A stretch of 64,000 bases of DNA from Nostoc sp. ATCC 43529 (GTDB lineage Bacteria; Cyanobacteriota; Cyanobacteriia; Cyanobacteriales; Nostocaceae): contig LWTK01000032.1 of assembly GCA_003326205.1 (NCBI GenBank), positions 1 to 64,000 of the forward strand. Direction: 5' to 3'. A program made the position numbers and the translations under genes. The notes under the pieces are model-generated. The model was not told where the DNA came from, made no database searches, and saw only the letters and a list, made by a program, of their open reading frames with translations. This document shows positions 44,841-55,030 of this stretch, piece after piece (the first letter of the stretch is position 1; the number at the start of each line of letters is the position of its first letter).

Positions 44841-47240
44841 TTAGTGCGATCGCTTGTATTCTTCAAGCAATTTCGGCAAGGTATCGTAGCCATCGACACC
44901 AATAAATTTGATGATATTAGTTCGAGAATTTGCTATTACTTGTTCTACAGCTTCATTTCCTAATTTACTTTGTAAAATTGTCAGTAAACCAGCGGCTTGT
45001 CGCCATTCCGTCGCAGTAATTTGTTCTAATAAATACATCCCCAGGCAGCTATTGTATACTGCTGTTTCTAGATGATTCAAGTTGTAGTGACTTTCCGCTA
45101 AATACAAAAAGTTTAACCCTTGGAGATATTTGTCACCGGAAAATTGCACTGCCTCAGTACCTTTTTCTAAGTATTCTATGGCAGCTTGGGGTTTTTCTAA
45201 GGCGACGTGGGCAATACCAAGGCTTATATAACAAAGGGCTTGAGTTTGGCGTGCAGCCAAGTTAACACCAAATGCTGAATTACGCAATTTTTCTGACAAT
45301 TCCAAACCTCGGCGCAAGTATTCTATTGATTGTTGATAAATATCTGCTTCTATGCATTCTGTTTGCTGCGCCGCAAACACTTCGCTATAGCCTAAAGTTG
45401 CCAAGGCGTGGGCTTCTCCAAAGCGATCGCCTGCTTGACGAGCTAAAATTAATGCCCTCTGGCTATAATTAATTGCCTGAGAATAATCTTTTTGAGCAAC
45501 GCAAACACGACTACTATGGTTGAGATTGGCAATTTCACAGGGCTGATCCCCGGCTTGGCGGGCAATTTCTAAAGCTTGCTGGTGAAATGAGTTGGCTTGG
45601 TGATATTTACCTAAAATAAATTGAGAATAACCCAACAGCGTTAGTATCCGCGCTTTTTCTTGGGTACCTTCCACTTCTTTGAGTGGTGTATCTAAGTAAT
45701 CGATCGCATCGTGTAACGCATCTCTGCCAAAAAATGCAAATACCCCGCCGTAAAGGGGAAAGTATTGGCGATGGGCAAAAGTTCTGAGAATTTGTAAAAC
45801 GATTTGAAAACAGGCTTTTGCTAATTCTTCGCCTTTGGTGCGATCGATATTAGTAGCGACACGAAAACCATGAGATAACTCACACCAAACTACAGCAAAA
45901 CTGAGAAAAGTGGCAATGGACGCAGATGTACCCCATTTGGAATCATAGGGCTGTCTTTCAAACCAAGTCACCAAACTTTGCTGCATCCTTTGGACAATTA
46001 TTGTTAACTCCACCCAGTCTTTGATGTTGATATCAGGCTGGCGAACAACTACTTCTGTTGTAGATACGCCTTCAGCTAATGCAGAAAATAATATTTGTGT
46101 TAATGGACTGTTGACTGTTTCTGCCCATGAAGCCCAAGGTTCTTGTTTTGGTTGTGACTTTGTTAATTCTAATGAAGTTTTTGTTGGTTCGTAAATCCAA
46201 CTCACAAGAGAAGCTTCTAATTGCTGATAGGATTCTACACCGCTAGCAATGGCGATCGCTAATTCTTCTATTTCTTGTTTTCGGTGAAAATCTTTATCAG
46301 CAGATACCGCTGCTTTTAATTCCTGGGCTAGTTGTTGTAATTGACTTTGGCTGAAAACTTCGTTTTGGTTGGGGTCGATGATTTGTAACAAAACTGAAAA
46401 ACGAGAAGTTTCTGAGGCGGTGAGAATTTGTTGTACAGCTGCGGTAACTGCGGCTTGATTGCGTTTTTGTTTTTGGACTCGTTCCCATTCGCTTTGAATA
46501 CTTTGTAATGCTTTCAGGGTACGATTTAAACGAGCTTTTTTCAATTCAGGAGTTTCCCTTTGGAACAAGTCCGGGGAAATTCTCACCTTATTTAGTTCTG
46601 ATTGGGTAGAATTCAAGCGATCGCTCAAACAGCGTTCAAATATTTCACCATTACCAGCGCCAACATTTTCTATTAATTTACGATGTATATATTCTTTAGA
46701 GCGGATTTGACCTTTTAGGGCAGTCGTAACAATTTCTTCTATTAATTTTTGGTAGCTGTCAGATAATAAATTAGGTATTGCGTCTGGGGTAGGTTCTGCT
46801 ACTAAATTATCTGTTTCAGAACTAGAGTTAGGATTTACTAAACTTTCTTGAGAAGTAGTAAAAGCGGGTATTTCTTCTTGATTTGGTGTTGCTAAAGTTT
46901 TTGGATAATTTGTAGATTTAGATAAGTAATAATCTGCTAAAGAACCGCAACCAAATTCTTCCCGAAAGCGGTTTATTTTCGTAGTTGAGTGGAGTTGACG
47001 CTGACGATATTTCTGATACCAAAAAGCAGAAACAATTAAGCCTGTTATGGCTCCTATACCAATGCCTGTAAGAGCTAACTTTGGAATTTCCAAAGTGTCA
47101 TTTGGTTGCCCAGATTCAACGGTCAGATTAGAAGATGCACTTTCAGCAACAGCATAATCACTACTGTAACTTAGCTGGACGCTAGTTGCGATCGCCGCAA
47201 CCGACAGTATCAATCTAAATATTAACTTTGATTTCCACAT
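44841..47240 (-). CDS. Large TPR protein with signal peptide and membrane helix
   Basis: A 799-residue protein. It has an N-terminal signal-like segment (~5-27), a transmembrane helix (~53-75, LTGIGIGAITGLIVSAFWY) with a basic stop, a low-complexity linker, and an alpha-helical middle (~160-500). TPR repeats run from ~525 to 760 (TLLGYSQFILGKYHQAN, ALEIARQAGDQ, NYSQRALILARQAGDR). Only the TPR part is recognisable. It may be a scaffold at the plasma or thylakoid membrane; no function is claimed. Confidence 0.82.
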   Translation of the reverse strand: MWKSKLIFRLILSVAAIATSVQLSYSSDYAVAESASSNLTVESGQPNDTLEIPKLALTGIGIGAITGLIVSAFWYQKYRQRQLHSTTKINRFREEFGCGSLADYYLSKSTNYPKTLATPNQEEIPAFTTSQESLVNPNSSSETDNLVAEPTPDAIPNLLSDSYQKLIEEIVTTALKGQIRSKEYIHRKLIENVGAGNGEIFERCLSDRLNSTQSELNKVRISPDLFQRETPELKKARLNRTLKALQSIQSEWERVQKQKRNQAAVTAAVQQILTASETSRFSVLLQIIDPNQNEVFSQSQLQQLAQELKAAVSADKDFHRKQEIEELAIAIASGVESYQQLEASLVSWIYEPTKTSLELTKSQPKQEPWASWAETVNSPLTQILFSALAEGVSTTEVVVRQPDINIKDWVELTIIVQRMQQSLVTWFERQPYDSKWGTSASIATFLSFAVVWCELSHGFRVATNIDRTKGEELAKACFQIVLQILRTFAHRQYFPLYGGVFAFFGRDALHDAIDYLDTPLKEVEGTQEKARILTLLGYSQFILGKYHQANSFHQQALEIARQAGDQPCEIANLNHSSRVCVAQKDYSQAINYSQRALILARQAGDRFGEAHALATLGYSEVFAAQQTECIEADIYQQSIEYLRRGLELSEKLRNSAFGVNLAARQTQALCYISLGIAHVALEKPQAAIEYLEKGTEAVQFSGDKYLQGLNFLYLAESHYNLNHLETAVYNSCLGMYLLEQITATEWRQAAGLLTILQSKLGNEAVEQVIANSRTNIIKFIGVDGYDTLPKLLEEYKRSH

Positions 47241-47954
47241 AATCTGACAGTTTACAAATATTTTGTCTTGTTCTGGGTTAATTCGGATTTAACTTCAGGC
47301 AAAAATAAACCACAGTTTTTTGTCAACCAACTGTCTCCCCAACAAGTGGAGAGTCAAAAATCAAGCTAACTAATAGGTCACAGCAAAAATAAACTGACCA
47401 TTTGCCATCCCTTCCAAGCTTGTAGTATTAGGTATTTTTTCATTTTACTTTTGACTTTTGACTTTGGCTTTGTTCTAATAGCTCTCTTTTTTATTAAGAA
47501 AATTCACTCATGAATAGAAATTAAACTTTCCCAACACTAATTTCCGGAAGATATTCTTAATTCTTAACATTTATCCGTGTAGGAATGCTGGCAAAGCAAG
47601 ATTTTATAGCAGTTGAAGGATACTTGAGGACATAAACCGATCCTAAAACCACAACACCAAGCGAGTTTCAAGCCTGTTCGCTGTTCCCTACTATAGCTTG
47701 TGGCTGATGGCGATCGCATTCCTTAACGGAAAAATGTACTGATAAATGAAACTTTTTAGCAAACAAATATCACAATACAAAATTATTACTTCGGGGATCT
47801 ACTAGGCAGAATAACCCATTAAAGTCTTAACCGATGTGTCTCCCCAAACGCGGTTAAAAAAGCATCATTAAATATTCGCAATCTTGCTTACAATAAACTC
47901 ACAAGATGCATGTTAATGTTTTAATCTCATCGTCTTGCCTTAGCGCCTTTTGAT
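47241..47954. other. Noncoding region upstream of CyRepA1 gene
   Basis: 714 bp with no gene. As the upstream region of a replication protein it could hold an origin, but I see no clear iterons. Only an AT-rich stretch (47490-47580) and one GATCGC site near 47710 stand out. Confidence 0.4.
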
Positions 47955-50900
47955 ATGCATCTGCACTATTTACACCCCCAACACCTTGAAGAATTAGTCA
48001 AGAGTAGTGGTATAGACTTACACTTAGTGCAACTTAATTTTCAGTCGCTCCAAGGTGTAGCTGCTTATGAGTATTTGTTGATTTCTGAGCTACTTCCGCG
48101 CACCAATACTGGAATGGTAAAAAGTAGTTGGTTGCAGCGTTATGCTCATATTACCGAAGGTGGTTGGTGGTGTTCTGGACTAGACCCCTTGAATAATTGG
48201 CAAATGATGGAATGGGGGTGCTTTAAGCCAAACCAACCGCGACAAAATAACAAAGGCAAATCCATCAAATACGAACATCCCCCCAGCACGCCAACGCGGG
48301 TGTTTTGTTTGCGGGTAACATTGCAAATCTGGCAGCAAGTTGCAGGGCGTTACAATTTACCCATGCCCGATGATATCACCATTAACCCTGATGGCGAAGC
48401 TAGGGGTTTTTGGCAATGGGTGATGGAAAAGAATATTTCCGTCATTATCTGCGAGGGTGTGAAGAAAGCAGCAACGCTGTTGACACAAGGATATGTAGCT
48501 ATTGGCGTTCCTGGAATTACCAGTGGTTATCGCGTCGTCAAAGATGAGTTTGGTAAAGTTACCCGTCGTCAATTGATACCCGACTTAGCGATGTTTGCGA
48601 CGAGAAAGCGTCGGTTTTATATTTGCTTTGATTTTGAAACTCAACCTCAGAAAATTGCTGCTATTAATAATGCCATTTCTCAACTTGGTTGTTTATTTCA
48701 GCAAAAAAATTGTCCTGTGAAAGTCATCGAACTTCCAGGAAGGGAAAAAGGAGTTGATGATTTTATTGTTGCCAAAGGTGCAACTAACTTCGATAAACTT
48801 TATCGCCAAAGTCTTGATTTAGAAATTTATCTTGCCCAAACCAAACCCCACACCGAGTTAAACATTCCTGCTACCCTAACTTTTAACCGTCCTTATATAG
48901 GTGAAATCCCTTTTCCCACATCTGGATTAGTAGGAGTCAAATCAGCAAAAGGAACAGGTAAAACCACAGCATTGCAAAGCGTTGTTCGGCAAGCCAAAAA
49001 TATAAATCAACCTGTTTTATTAATTACTCATAGAATCTTATTAGGACGATTTTTGTGTGAAAAAATTGGCATTCAATGGGGAGTGGGGAATGGAGAGATG
49101 AGGGAGATGAGGGAGATGGGGAGAGAATTTCATCTTACCCATGCCCAATGCCCAATGACGGCAGTTGCTCTACTTGGGGAGATCCCAAGACCGCACTGCC
49201 TCCCCCATGCCCCATGCCCAATGCCCAAATCTTTCGGTTTATGCATTGATTCGATTTGGAAATTGAACCCAGACGATTGGCATGGGGCGATAATAATTTT
49301 GGATGAAGTCGAACAATCTTTGTGGCATTTACTAAACAGTAATACTTGTAAACATAAACGTGTAAAAATCTTAAAAATCTTCCAAGAGCTAATTGCTACA
49401 GTTTTAAAGACTGGGGGTTTGGTAATTGCTCAAGATGCCGATTTATCAGACGTTTCACTTGAATATTTACAGGGATTATCAGGAATTAAATTAACACCTT
49501 GGGTAGTTATTAACGAATGGAAACCCCAAGAAGGTTGGGATGTGACGTTTTATGATTCACCAAATCCAACGCCGTTAATTCATCAACTAGAATTAGATTT
49601 ACTTGCCGGACGTAAATGCTATGTTACTACCGATAGTCGTGCTGGGCGTTATAGTTGTGAAACCATTGAACGTTATTTGAAAGAGCGATTACAAAAATTA
49701 AGACGACAGTTTCCCCAAACTTTAGTAGTTAGTAGTCACACTACAAACACACCCGGCCACGCAGCAGTTGATTTTATTGCAGCGATTAATCAAAAAATAT
49801 CTGAATATGACGGTGTTTTTGTTACTCCTAGTCTTGGTACGGGAATTAGTATTGATGTTCAACATTTCGACCGAGTTTATGGCATTTTTCAAGGGGTAAT
49901 TCCTGACTCAGAAGCGCGACAAGCGTTAGCAAGGGTGCGGGATGATGTGCCGCGTGTTGTCTGGTGCGCTAAGCGAGGTATTGGTTTAATTGGTAGTGGT
50001 AGTACAAATTATCGGTTGCTATCTGATTGGTATCAGGAAAATCAAAAAGAAAATTTAGCTTTGCTCAGTCCTTTACATAAAATAGACGTGGATTTACCTT
50101 TAGTTCATGACCCGATTCATTTACGAACTTGGGCAAAATTATCTGCAAGGGTAAATGCATCAATTCGCCTCTATCGTCAATCGATGCAAGATGGCTTAAT
50201 TGCTGATGGACATATAATTCAGCTACGGAGTAATGCTGTTCACAATAATATTATTCGAGATTTACGCCTTGCTTTTTTAGCGAGCGATCGCAATGATTTA
50301 GAAACCCGCAAAAGGTTAATTTTAGAAATCGTCAAAGTCCAAAAAGATTGGGCACAAAGCCGTCAAAAAGCTAAAGACATTAAACGCAAAATCAAAGAAA
50401 TTAAACAACAAAATCAATTAGCAACAGCAACATCTGTGGCTAATGCTAAAAATATCGATTCTGTAGAATACCAACAACTATTAGTTAAGCATTCTTTGAG
50501 TGATGAAGAACGCAATAAACTTAACAAATATGTTCTCAGACAAAAGTATGGAATAGAAGTTACTCCCGCTCTAAAATTGCAGGACGATCGCGGATATTAT
50601 AGTCAATTATTAATTCACTATTATCTGACTCATGAAAGCGAGTATTTTCACATTAGAGACCAGCAAGAATGGCATCAGCAATTATCTTGGGGCGAAGGGA
50701 AAGTTTTTCTCCCAGATTTAAAAACTTACACTCTAAAAGTTGAGGCCATGAGAGCATTAGGAATGCTGCAATTCTTGGAAGAAGGACGAGAATTTACGGA
50801 AAACGAAGATGATTTAATATTACTGAAAAATATTGCTTTTCAGCATAGCAAGCACATTAAAAGAGTGCTGGGTATTAATTTGCTTGGAGATAAAGAACAA

Positions 50901-51164
50901 CTTCGGGGAATCAAAATACTCAGCCGATTATTAAATTTGTTAGGTTTGAAGCTGAAGCAAGTAAATGAAGTTTATCAAATCGATCCAGCAACGCTAAATG
51001 ATGGTAGACAAAAAATATTTGCAGTTTGGCATCAACGAGATGAATTGATGTTGACTCATATTAAAAGTGGTGGCTATAGGGTGGCTGATTATTCATCAGA
51101 ATGGAAGCTTGAGATTATCGAAACCAAGCTTGAAAAGTTAGACCAGAGATTGTCAAAGATATGA
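47955..51164 (+). CDS. Plasmid replication protein, CyRepA1 family
   Basis: A 1069-residue protein. The N-terminal part (~1-290) resembles the DUF3854/TOPRIM-like region (ISVIICEGVKKAATLLTQGYVAIGVPG and FYICFDFET, primase-type acidic residues). A helicase-like part follows, with Walker A GVKSAKGTGKTTALQ (~335), DEVEQ Walker B (~450) and a domain ending ARQALARVRDDVPR (arginine-finger-like). The C-terminus is helical and charged. This is the layout of the CyRepA1 replication proteins of cyanobacterial plasmids. About 50 codons at ~375-425 come from an intergenic repeat (see separate entry). Whether it is functional here or marks an integrated plasmid is open. Confidence 0.85.
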   Translation: MHLHYLHPQHLEELVKSSGIDLHLVQLNFQSLQGVAAYEYLLISELLPRTNTGMVKSSWLQRYAHITEGGWWCSGLDPLNNWQMMEWGCFKPNQPRQNNKGKSIKYEHPPSTPTRVFCLRVTLQIWQQVAGRYNLPMPDDITINPDGEARGFWQWVMEKNISVIICEGVKKAATLLTQGYVAIGVPGITSGYRVVKDEFGKVTRRQLIPDLAMFATRKRRFYICFDFETQPQKIAAINNAISQLGCLFQQKNCPVKVIELPGREKGVDDFIVAKGATNFDKLYRQSLDLEIYLAQTKPHTELNIPATLTFNRPYIGEIPFPTSGLVGVKSAKGTGKTTALQSVVRQAKNINQPVLLITHRILLGRFLCEKIGIQWGVGNGEMREMREMGREFHLTHAQCPMTAVALLGEIPRPHCLPHAPCPMPKSFGLCIDSIWKLNPDDWHGAIIILDEVEQSLWHLLNSNTCKHKRVKILKIFQELIATVLKTGGLVIAQDADLSDVSLEYLQGLSGIKLTPWVVINEWKPQEGWDVTFYDSPNPTPLIHQLELDLLAGRKCYVTTDSRAGRYSCETIERYLKERLQKLRRQFPQTLVVSSHTTNTPGHAAVDFIAAINQKISEYDGVFVTPSLGTGISIDVQHFDRVYGIFQGVIPDSEARQALARVRDDVPRVVWCAKRGIGLIGSGSTNYRLLSDWYQENQKENLALLSPLHKIDVDLPLVHDPIHLRTWAKLSARVNASIRLYRQSMQDGLIADGHIIQLRSNAVHNNIIRDLRLAFLASDRNDLETRKRLILEIVKVQKDWAQSRQKAKDIKRKIKEIKQQNQLATATSVANAKNIDSVEYQQLLVKHSLSDEERNKLNKYVLRQKYGIEVTPALKLQDDRGYYSQLLIHYYLTHESEYFHIRDQQEWHQQLSWGEGKVFLPDLKTYTLKVEAMRALGMLQFLEEGREFTENEDDLILLKNIAFQHSKHIKRVLGINLLGDKEQLRGIKILSRLLNLLGLKLKQVNEVYQIDPATLNDGRQKIFAVWHQRDELMLTHIKSGGYRVADYSSEWKLEIIETKLEKLDQRLSKI
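49079..49228 (+). repeat. Intergenic-type repeat inserted in frame within CyRepA1 gene
   Basis: The ~150-bp block has a G/A-rich left part (GGGGAATGGAGAGATGAGGG type) and a C-rich right part with CATGCCCAATGCCC at 49140 and 49213. The same 14-mer occurs in noncoding DNA at 51230. It encodes a Met/Cys/Pro-rich stretch (REMREMG, HAPCPMP) unlike the rest of the protein and keeps the reading frame. Confidence 0.8.
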
Positions 51165-51171
51165 AAGGGAC

Positions 51172-51244
51172 TGGGGACTGGGGACTGAGGAGATGGGGAG
51201 TGAGGGATAAGAATTAATAACCCATCCCTCATGCCCAATGCCCT
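51172..51244. repeat. G-rich/C-rich intergenic repeat
   Basis: GGGGACTGGGGACTGAGGAG on the left and CATCCCTCATGCCCAATGCCC-like sequence on the right can form an imperfect hairpin. Related blocks occur at 54830, 57597 and inside the CyRepA1 gene. Confidence 0.65.
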
Positions 51245-52462
51245 TTACAAAACAGATTGCCGCTTGAGACGTTTGTGAGCATACATTAACTCGTCAGCTC
51301 TGGTGATGAGTTTTTCTAGTGACATATTGGTTTCTGGTGAGTAACGCTGTATTCCCATACTCATGGAAATTTCATAGCTACGGTTTTGCTGTTGATTGAA
51401 GTTAGCAATGTTTGTTTGCAAATGTGTTTGGATATTTTCTGCATCTTTGAAATAGCTGGAAATGAAAACAATGAACTCATCTCCACCCAAGCGAGCAACA
51501 ATATCGGACTTGCGAAAACTTTGCTTGAGTAATCGGGCAGCATCAATAATCAACGCATCTCCGACATCGTGACCAAGGGTGTCGTTAATCTGTTTTAGTC
51601 CGTCTAAATCAATGAAGATTACCCAACATAGAAGTTTCATCCGGTGAGCGATTTTCAGTTGTTGTTCAGCTAGTAGGAAGAAGCCACGCCGATTATGCAA
51701 TCCTGTTAGTTCATCGGTTAGTGATAACTGTCTTCCTTCGATCTCTGCTTGTTTGCGGTTGTGAATTTCCTGGATAAGTTCCATTTGGGCGATCGCTTGA
51801 CGACTGAGGCGGTGCAGTGCGTCTAATTGTCGGTCATTTAATTGACGCTCAATCATATCGATAACACACAATGTCCCGACGGCAAATCCATTGGGTGTAA
51901 CTAGCGGTACACCAGCATAAAAACGAATTTTGGGATTATTTTTAACTAAGGGATTGTTTGCAAAGCGATCGTCTTTGATGGCGTTGCTAACTATTAATAT
52001 CTTCTGTGGTTGCAGAATTGTATGGGAGCAAAAAGCCCAGTCTCTGGGTATTTCCCTCACTTTTAGCCCCACTTTGGATTTAATCCATTGGCGATCGCTA
52101 TCAATTAAGCTAATTAAAGCAATTGGAGTCTTACAAATGTAGGCAGCAAGAACAGTCAGATCATCAAATCCTTGTTCCGGCAGGGTATCGAGAATGTTGT
52201 AATCCTCTAATGCCTTGAGCCTTTCTGCTTCATTTTCAGGTAAAGGAGCAGGTCGGGTTTTCACAGATGAGCGTCTCAACTTGAGGCAACAAAGTCCGCT
52301 AGGCTGGAAGTTTTGCAATAATCGCAGGATTCTCTCTCGAACTTCAAACCTGCATGATAAAAACATCTCTGCAACGGAAATTAAAATTCGGTTGAATCTT
52401 GTACAGAGATATTCTATTGCATTATTATGTTCTTCATGCCTTCGGTCTGCTCTGTTGTTCAT
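51245..52462 (-). CDS. GAF-GGDEF diguanylate cyclase
   Basis: A 405-residue soluble protein. Residues ~75-240 form a GAF domain of the type opening EAERLKALEDYNILDTLPE, with DSDRQWIKSKVGL and FYAGVPLVTPNGFAVGTLCV. Residues ~245-400 are GGDEF (LTDELTGLHNRRG, active site LGGDEF ~345). An I-site RKSD lies five residues upstream of GGDEF, so product inhibition is expected. The N-terminal ~70 residues have no known domain; the true start could be the later Met at residue 33 (MFLSC). Confidence 0.9.
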   Translation of the reverse strand: MNNRADRRHEEHNNAIEYLCTRFNRILISVAEMFLSCRFEVRERILRLLQNFQPSGLCCLKLRRSSVKTRPAPLPENEAERLKALEDYNILDTLPEQGFDDLTVLAAYICKTPIALISLIDSDRQWIKSKVGLKVREIPRDWAFCSHTILQPQKILIVSNAIKDDRFANNPLVKNNPKIRFYAGVPLVTPNGFAVGTLCVIDMIERQLNDRQLDALHRLSRQAIAQMELIQEIHNRKQAEIEGRQLSLTDELTGLHNRRGFFLLAEQQLKIAHRMKLLCWVIFIDLDGLKQINDTLGHDVGDALIIDAARLLKQSFRKSDIVARLGGDEFIVFISSYFKDAENIQTHLQTNIANFNQQQNRSYEISMSMGIQRYSPETNMSLEKLITRADELMYAHKRLKRQSVL

Positions 52463-52773
52463 TTCACTCTAGCTTTGAGCTGCAAATTCCCTGGGTATTT
52501 AGATGCTTACAAGGTCTTGTGCCCAAAGCCAGGTCGAAAACGATCAATATTGGCTAAAAATTATCAAAACTTATGAAATTGTAAGAGTTCTTCGTCAAAG
52601 CTTGATATTTTTAATACTAGAAACTCGCCTAGACCCTGAGAAAAGTTCGGTGGAATTAGTGTAGTGGCGTGGTAAAACTAAAATCTTCCAAAAAAATTTG
52701 TAGTGGTGTGACAAGGCTAAAGCCTAACGCACCAAAACCTTCAGGTAATGCCCTACTAGGTGTATTTCAAAAA
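52463..52773. other. Noncoding gap
   Basis: Contains only short imperfect direct repeats (TAGTGGCGTGG / TAGTGGTGTGA at about 52663 and 52702). No gene or clear regulatory site is seen. Confidence 0.4.
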
Positions 52774-53010
52774 TCAAATATCAGTCTTATAGGATTCTAA
52801 AATTCCACTGCGAATAATTAGTTGCGGCCAAATTAATATAAAAAATCCCATCCAAGCTCCTACAGGGATGGAAACGAGAACTGTTAGCCAGATAGTTTTA
52901 AATAATAACCAGCTACCAACAATCAGCGTCATACCTGTGAGGAGTATAGACCAGGGTTGACACCACCAAGGTTTGTAGTTCCAAGGATTGAGGGATTTTT
53001 GCTCAGACAT
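52774..53010 (-). CDS. Small two-helix membrane protein (DUF6737-like)
   Basis: The Met at 53010 is preferred over the in-frame Met at 53049 because the family starts close to SLNPWNYKPWWCQPWSI. The ~78-residue product has a conserved aromatic N-terminus and two hydrophobic helices (GMTLIVGSWLLFKTIWL; LVSIPVGAWMGFFILIWP). This is a short conserved protein of cyanobacteria with no known function. Confidence 0.7.
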   Translation of the reverse strand: MSEQKSLNPWNYKPWWCQPWSILLTGMTLIVGSWLLFKTIWLTVLVSIPVGAWMGFFILIWPQLIIRSGILESYKTDI

Positions 53011-53180
53011 TAATTTTATTTGGCAAATGTGCAAATGTTCCTCGAACAAGTTTAAACGTTATAGTGCTTTTTTTCTTCCGTAGCTTGCGTACTGCGGGAA
53101 GCAATAAATGTCCAAGTTGCCATATATTGTTTTACATGATGCCAACACTACAACTACTAATCCACTAAAGCAGTGGCATG

Positions 53181-54800
53181 TCAAGTTTTGTCATACTCTA
53201 TTTGTCCATAATCAAGTTTGATAATTCGGTCTGCTAAATGAAAATAGCGATCGTCATGGCTAATTACCAAGACTGTTTTACCACGCGATCGCAGTTCTGG
53301 TAATAGTTGAGTATAAAATATTTCTTTAAATATTGGATCTTGATCTGCTGCCCATTCATCGAATAGATAAATTGGTCTATCTTCCAAGTATGCTGTGAGT
53401 AAAGCTAGCCGTTTGCGTTGTCCTTGAGAAAGAGCAGTGGTAGAAAGTTGCCCATTTTCAACTTTTACCTTATGGTCTAATTGCAGTTGTTTAATATATT
53501 TTGTAGCTTGATTATCTAAATTTGAATTTTTTAATCCTAAAAGTTCGTCGAATAAATAAAAATCGGAAAACACCACAGAAAAATGCTGCCGATACCATTC
53601 GCGATTTTCTTCATTAATTAACTCGTCATCAAACCAAATTTCGCCGCTAGCAGGAATATAAAGTCCAGTAATTAGTTTGGCTAAAGTAGATTTACCGCTA
53701 CCATTCCCGCCGACAATGAAAACTAATTCCTGAGGATACAATATTAGGTCAATCGGCCCGAAGATAAAGCTATTGTCTTCTTCATTTGTGTAGTAAGCGT
53801 GTGTAATATTTTGGAATTTTAAGCTGTGCCACGAAGTTTTAATAGCAGGTGGAATAGTTGATACTTCAGAACGAGTAGCTAAAAATAAGCCCAATGAATC
53901 TATCTTTTGTAAAGCAATACCGGCTTTGCTTAATAGAGGAAGTTTGCTGATGATGTTATCCATTGGTAACACCAAGTAAGTGAAAGTCAAAATGTAACCG
54001 GAGAGAGTTGTGGCATCAAGAGCCAGTAAATTAGGCAGCACAAACAAGACAAAACCGATGGCAAAAAAGAAAACGAGTTGACCCCAGCTAGAAGTTGTGG
54101 CAAAAAGAGTTAAACCCTTAACATTATGATGGCGAAATTCATTAGCAGTTGCTTGTAGCTTTTCTTCTAAAAAAACTTGACGCCGCTGATAATTAAGCTT
54201 GAGTTCTTTGACTCCTTCGGTAATGGTGCGAAAATGCTTAAACAGTCGGTCTTCATCATCACGAGCCAGGGCTAGAAATTTTCTACCCTCAGTTAATAGC
54301 CACTGGCAACTAGCGATCGCTACTATGGAAATCCCACAAACCATCACCAATACCAACCAAGAAAGCCAGGTGATATATGCAATACAACCCACAACAATCG
54401 CTAAATTAATAAACAAAAAAGGCATCTGATAAACAGCATTAGCAACTGCTTGAATATCCTCAGTTAAAGTTGCCAATAATCGCGGGTTCCCCAAATCTTC
54501 TAAATGACTTAACTCAGAACCAAGAATTCGCCGACTCAAATGCATTCGCAACTTTAAAACTGCATTCTGAGAAAGGCGAATCAGCATCACTTGGGAAATA
54601 ATACTGGTAATCAATGCAACTATAGCCAGCCCCGCAAAACCCCAAGCTATAGATGTAAAACGCTCAGGACTACCGCTACTAGCAGCACGACTAATCAAAG
54701 CAATCAAGCCAGCACTACTACCGCCACTCAAGAATCCTGTAACGATCGCGATCGCTACCATACCCCAAGCAGAACGTAAAAGAAAGTAAATCAAATTCAT
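53181..54800 (-). CDS. Cyclic-peptide-export-type ABC transporter (fused permease-ATPase)
   Basis: A 539-residue protein. Six transmembrane helices (~1-290) precede an ATPase with Walker A GGNGSGKST (~360), signature ALSQGQRKRLA (~455) and Walker B IYLFDEWAADQDP (~475). The EWAADQDP wording and overall length match the SyrD/PvdE-like group of exporters for peptides and siderophores. No NRPS or RiPP gene is adjacent. Its link to the PKS cluster 23 kb away is possible but unsupported. Confidence 0.87.
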   Translation of the reverse strand: MNLIYFLLRSAWGMVAIAIVTGFLSGGSSAGLIALISRAASSGSPERFTSIAWGFAGLAIVALITSIISQVMLIRLSQNAVLKLRMHLSRRILGSELSHLEDLGNPRLLATLTEDIQAVANAVYQMPFLFINLAIVVGCIAYITWLSWLVLVMVCGISIVAIASCQWLLTEGRKFLALARDDEDRLFKHFRTITEGVKELKLNYQRRQVFLEEKLQATANEFRHHNVKGLTLFATTSSWGQLVFFFAIGFVLFVLPNLLALDATTLSGYILTFTYLVLPMDNIISKLPLLSKAGIALQKIDSLGLFLATRSEVSTIPPAIKTSWHSLKFQNITHAYYTNEEDNSFIFGPIDLILYPQELVFIVGGNGSGKSTLAKLITGLYIPASGEIWFDDELINEENREWYRQHFSVVFSDFYLFDELLGLKNSNLDNQATKYIKQLQLDHKVKVENGQLSTTALSQGQRKRLALLTAYLEDRPIYLFDEWAADQDPIFKEIFYTQLLPELRSRGKTVLVISHDDRYFHLADRIIKLDYGQIEYDKT

Positions 54801-55030
54801 GATGTAGACGCCTATGCCCGATACTCAGGGATTGGGGACTGGGGAAGATGAGGGAAGAACGAATAATAACTCCTCAATCCTCAGCCAACAGTTAACACTT
54901 CCAATTAGGTAAGTTTTCTATCTTACAATTAAAAACTTCTGAAAGATCGCGGTAAGCTAGTTGGAATTCAAGCTGATTGTGTCAGAAAATTGTCAAATTA
55001 GCTGCTCAGTTTTCCGGGGTGAAATTTGTA

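Noticed and set aside
47241..47954. Iteron-type replication origin upstream of CyRepA1
   Set aside because: I looked for spaced direct repeats and found none convincing; only AT-rich stretches are visible.
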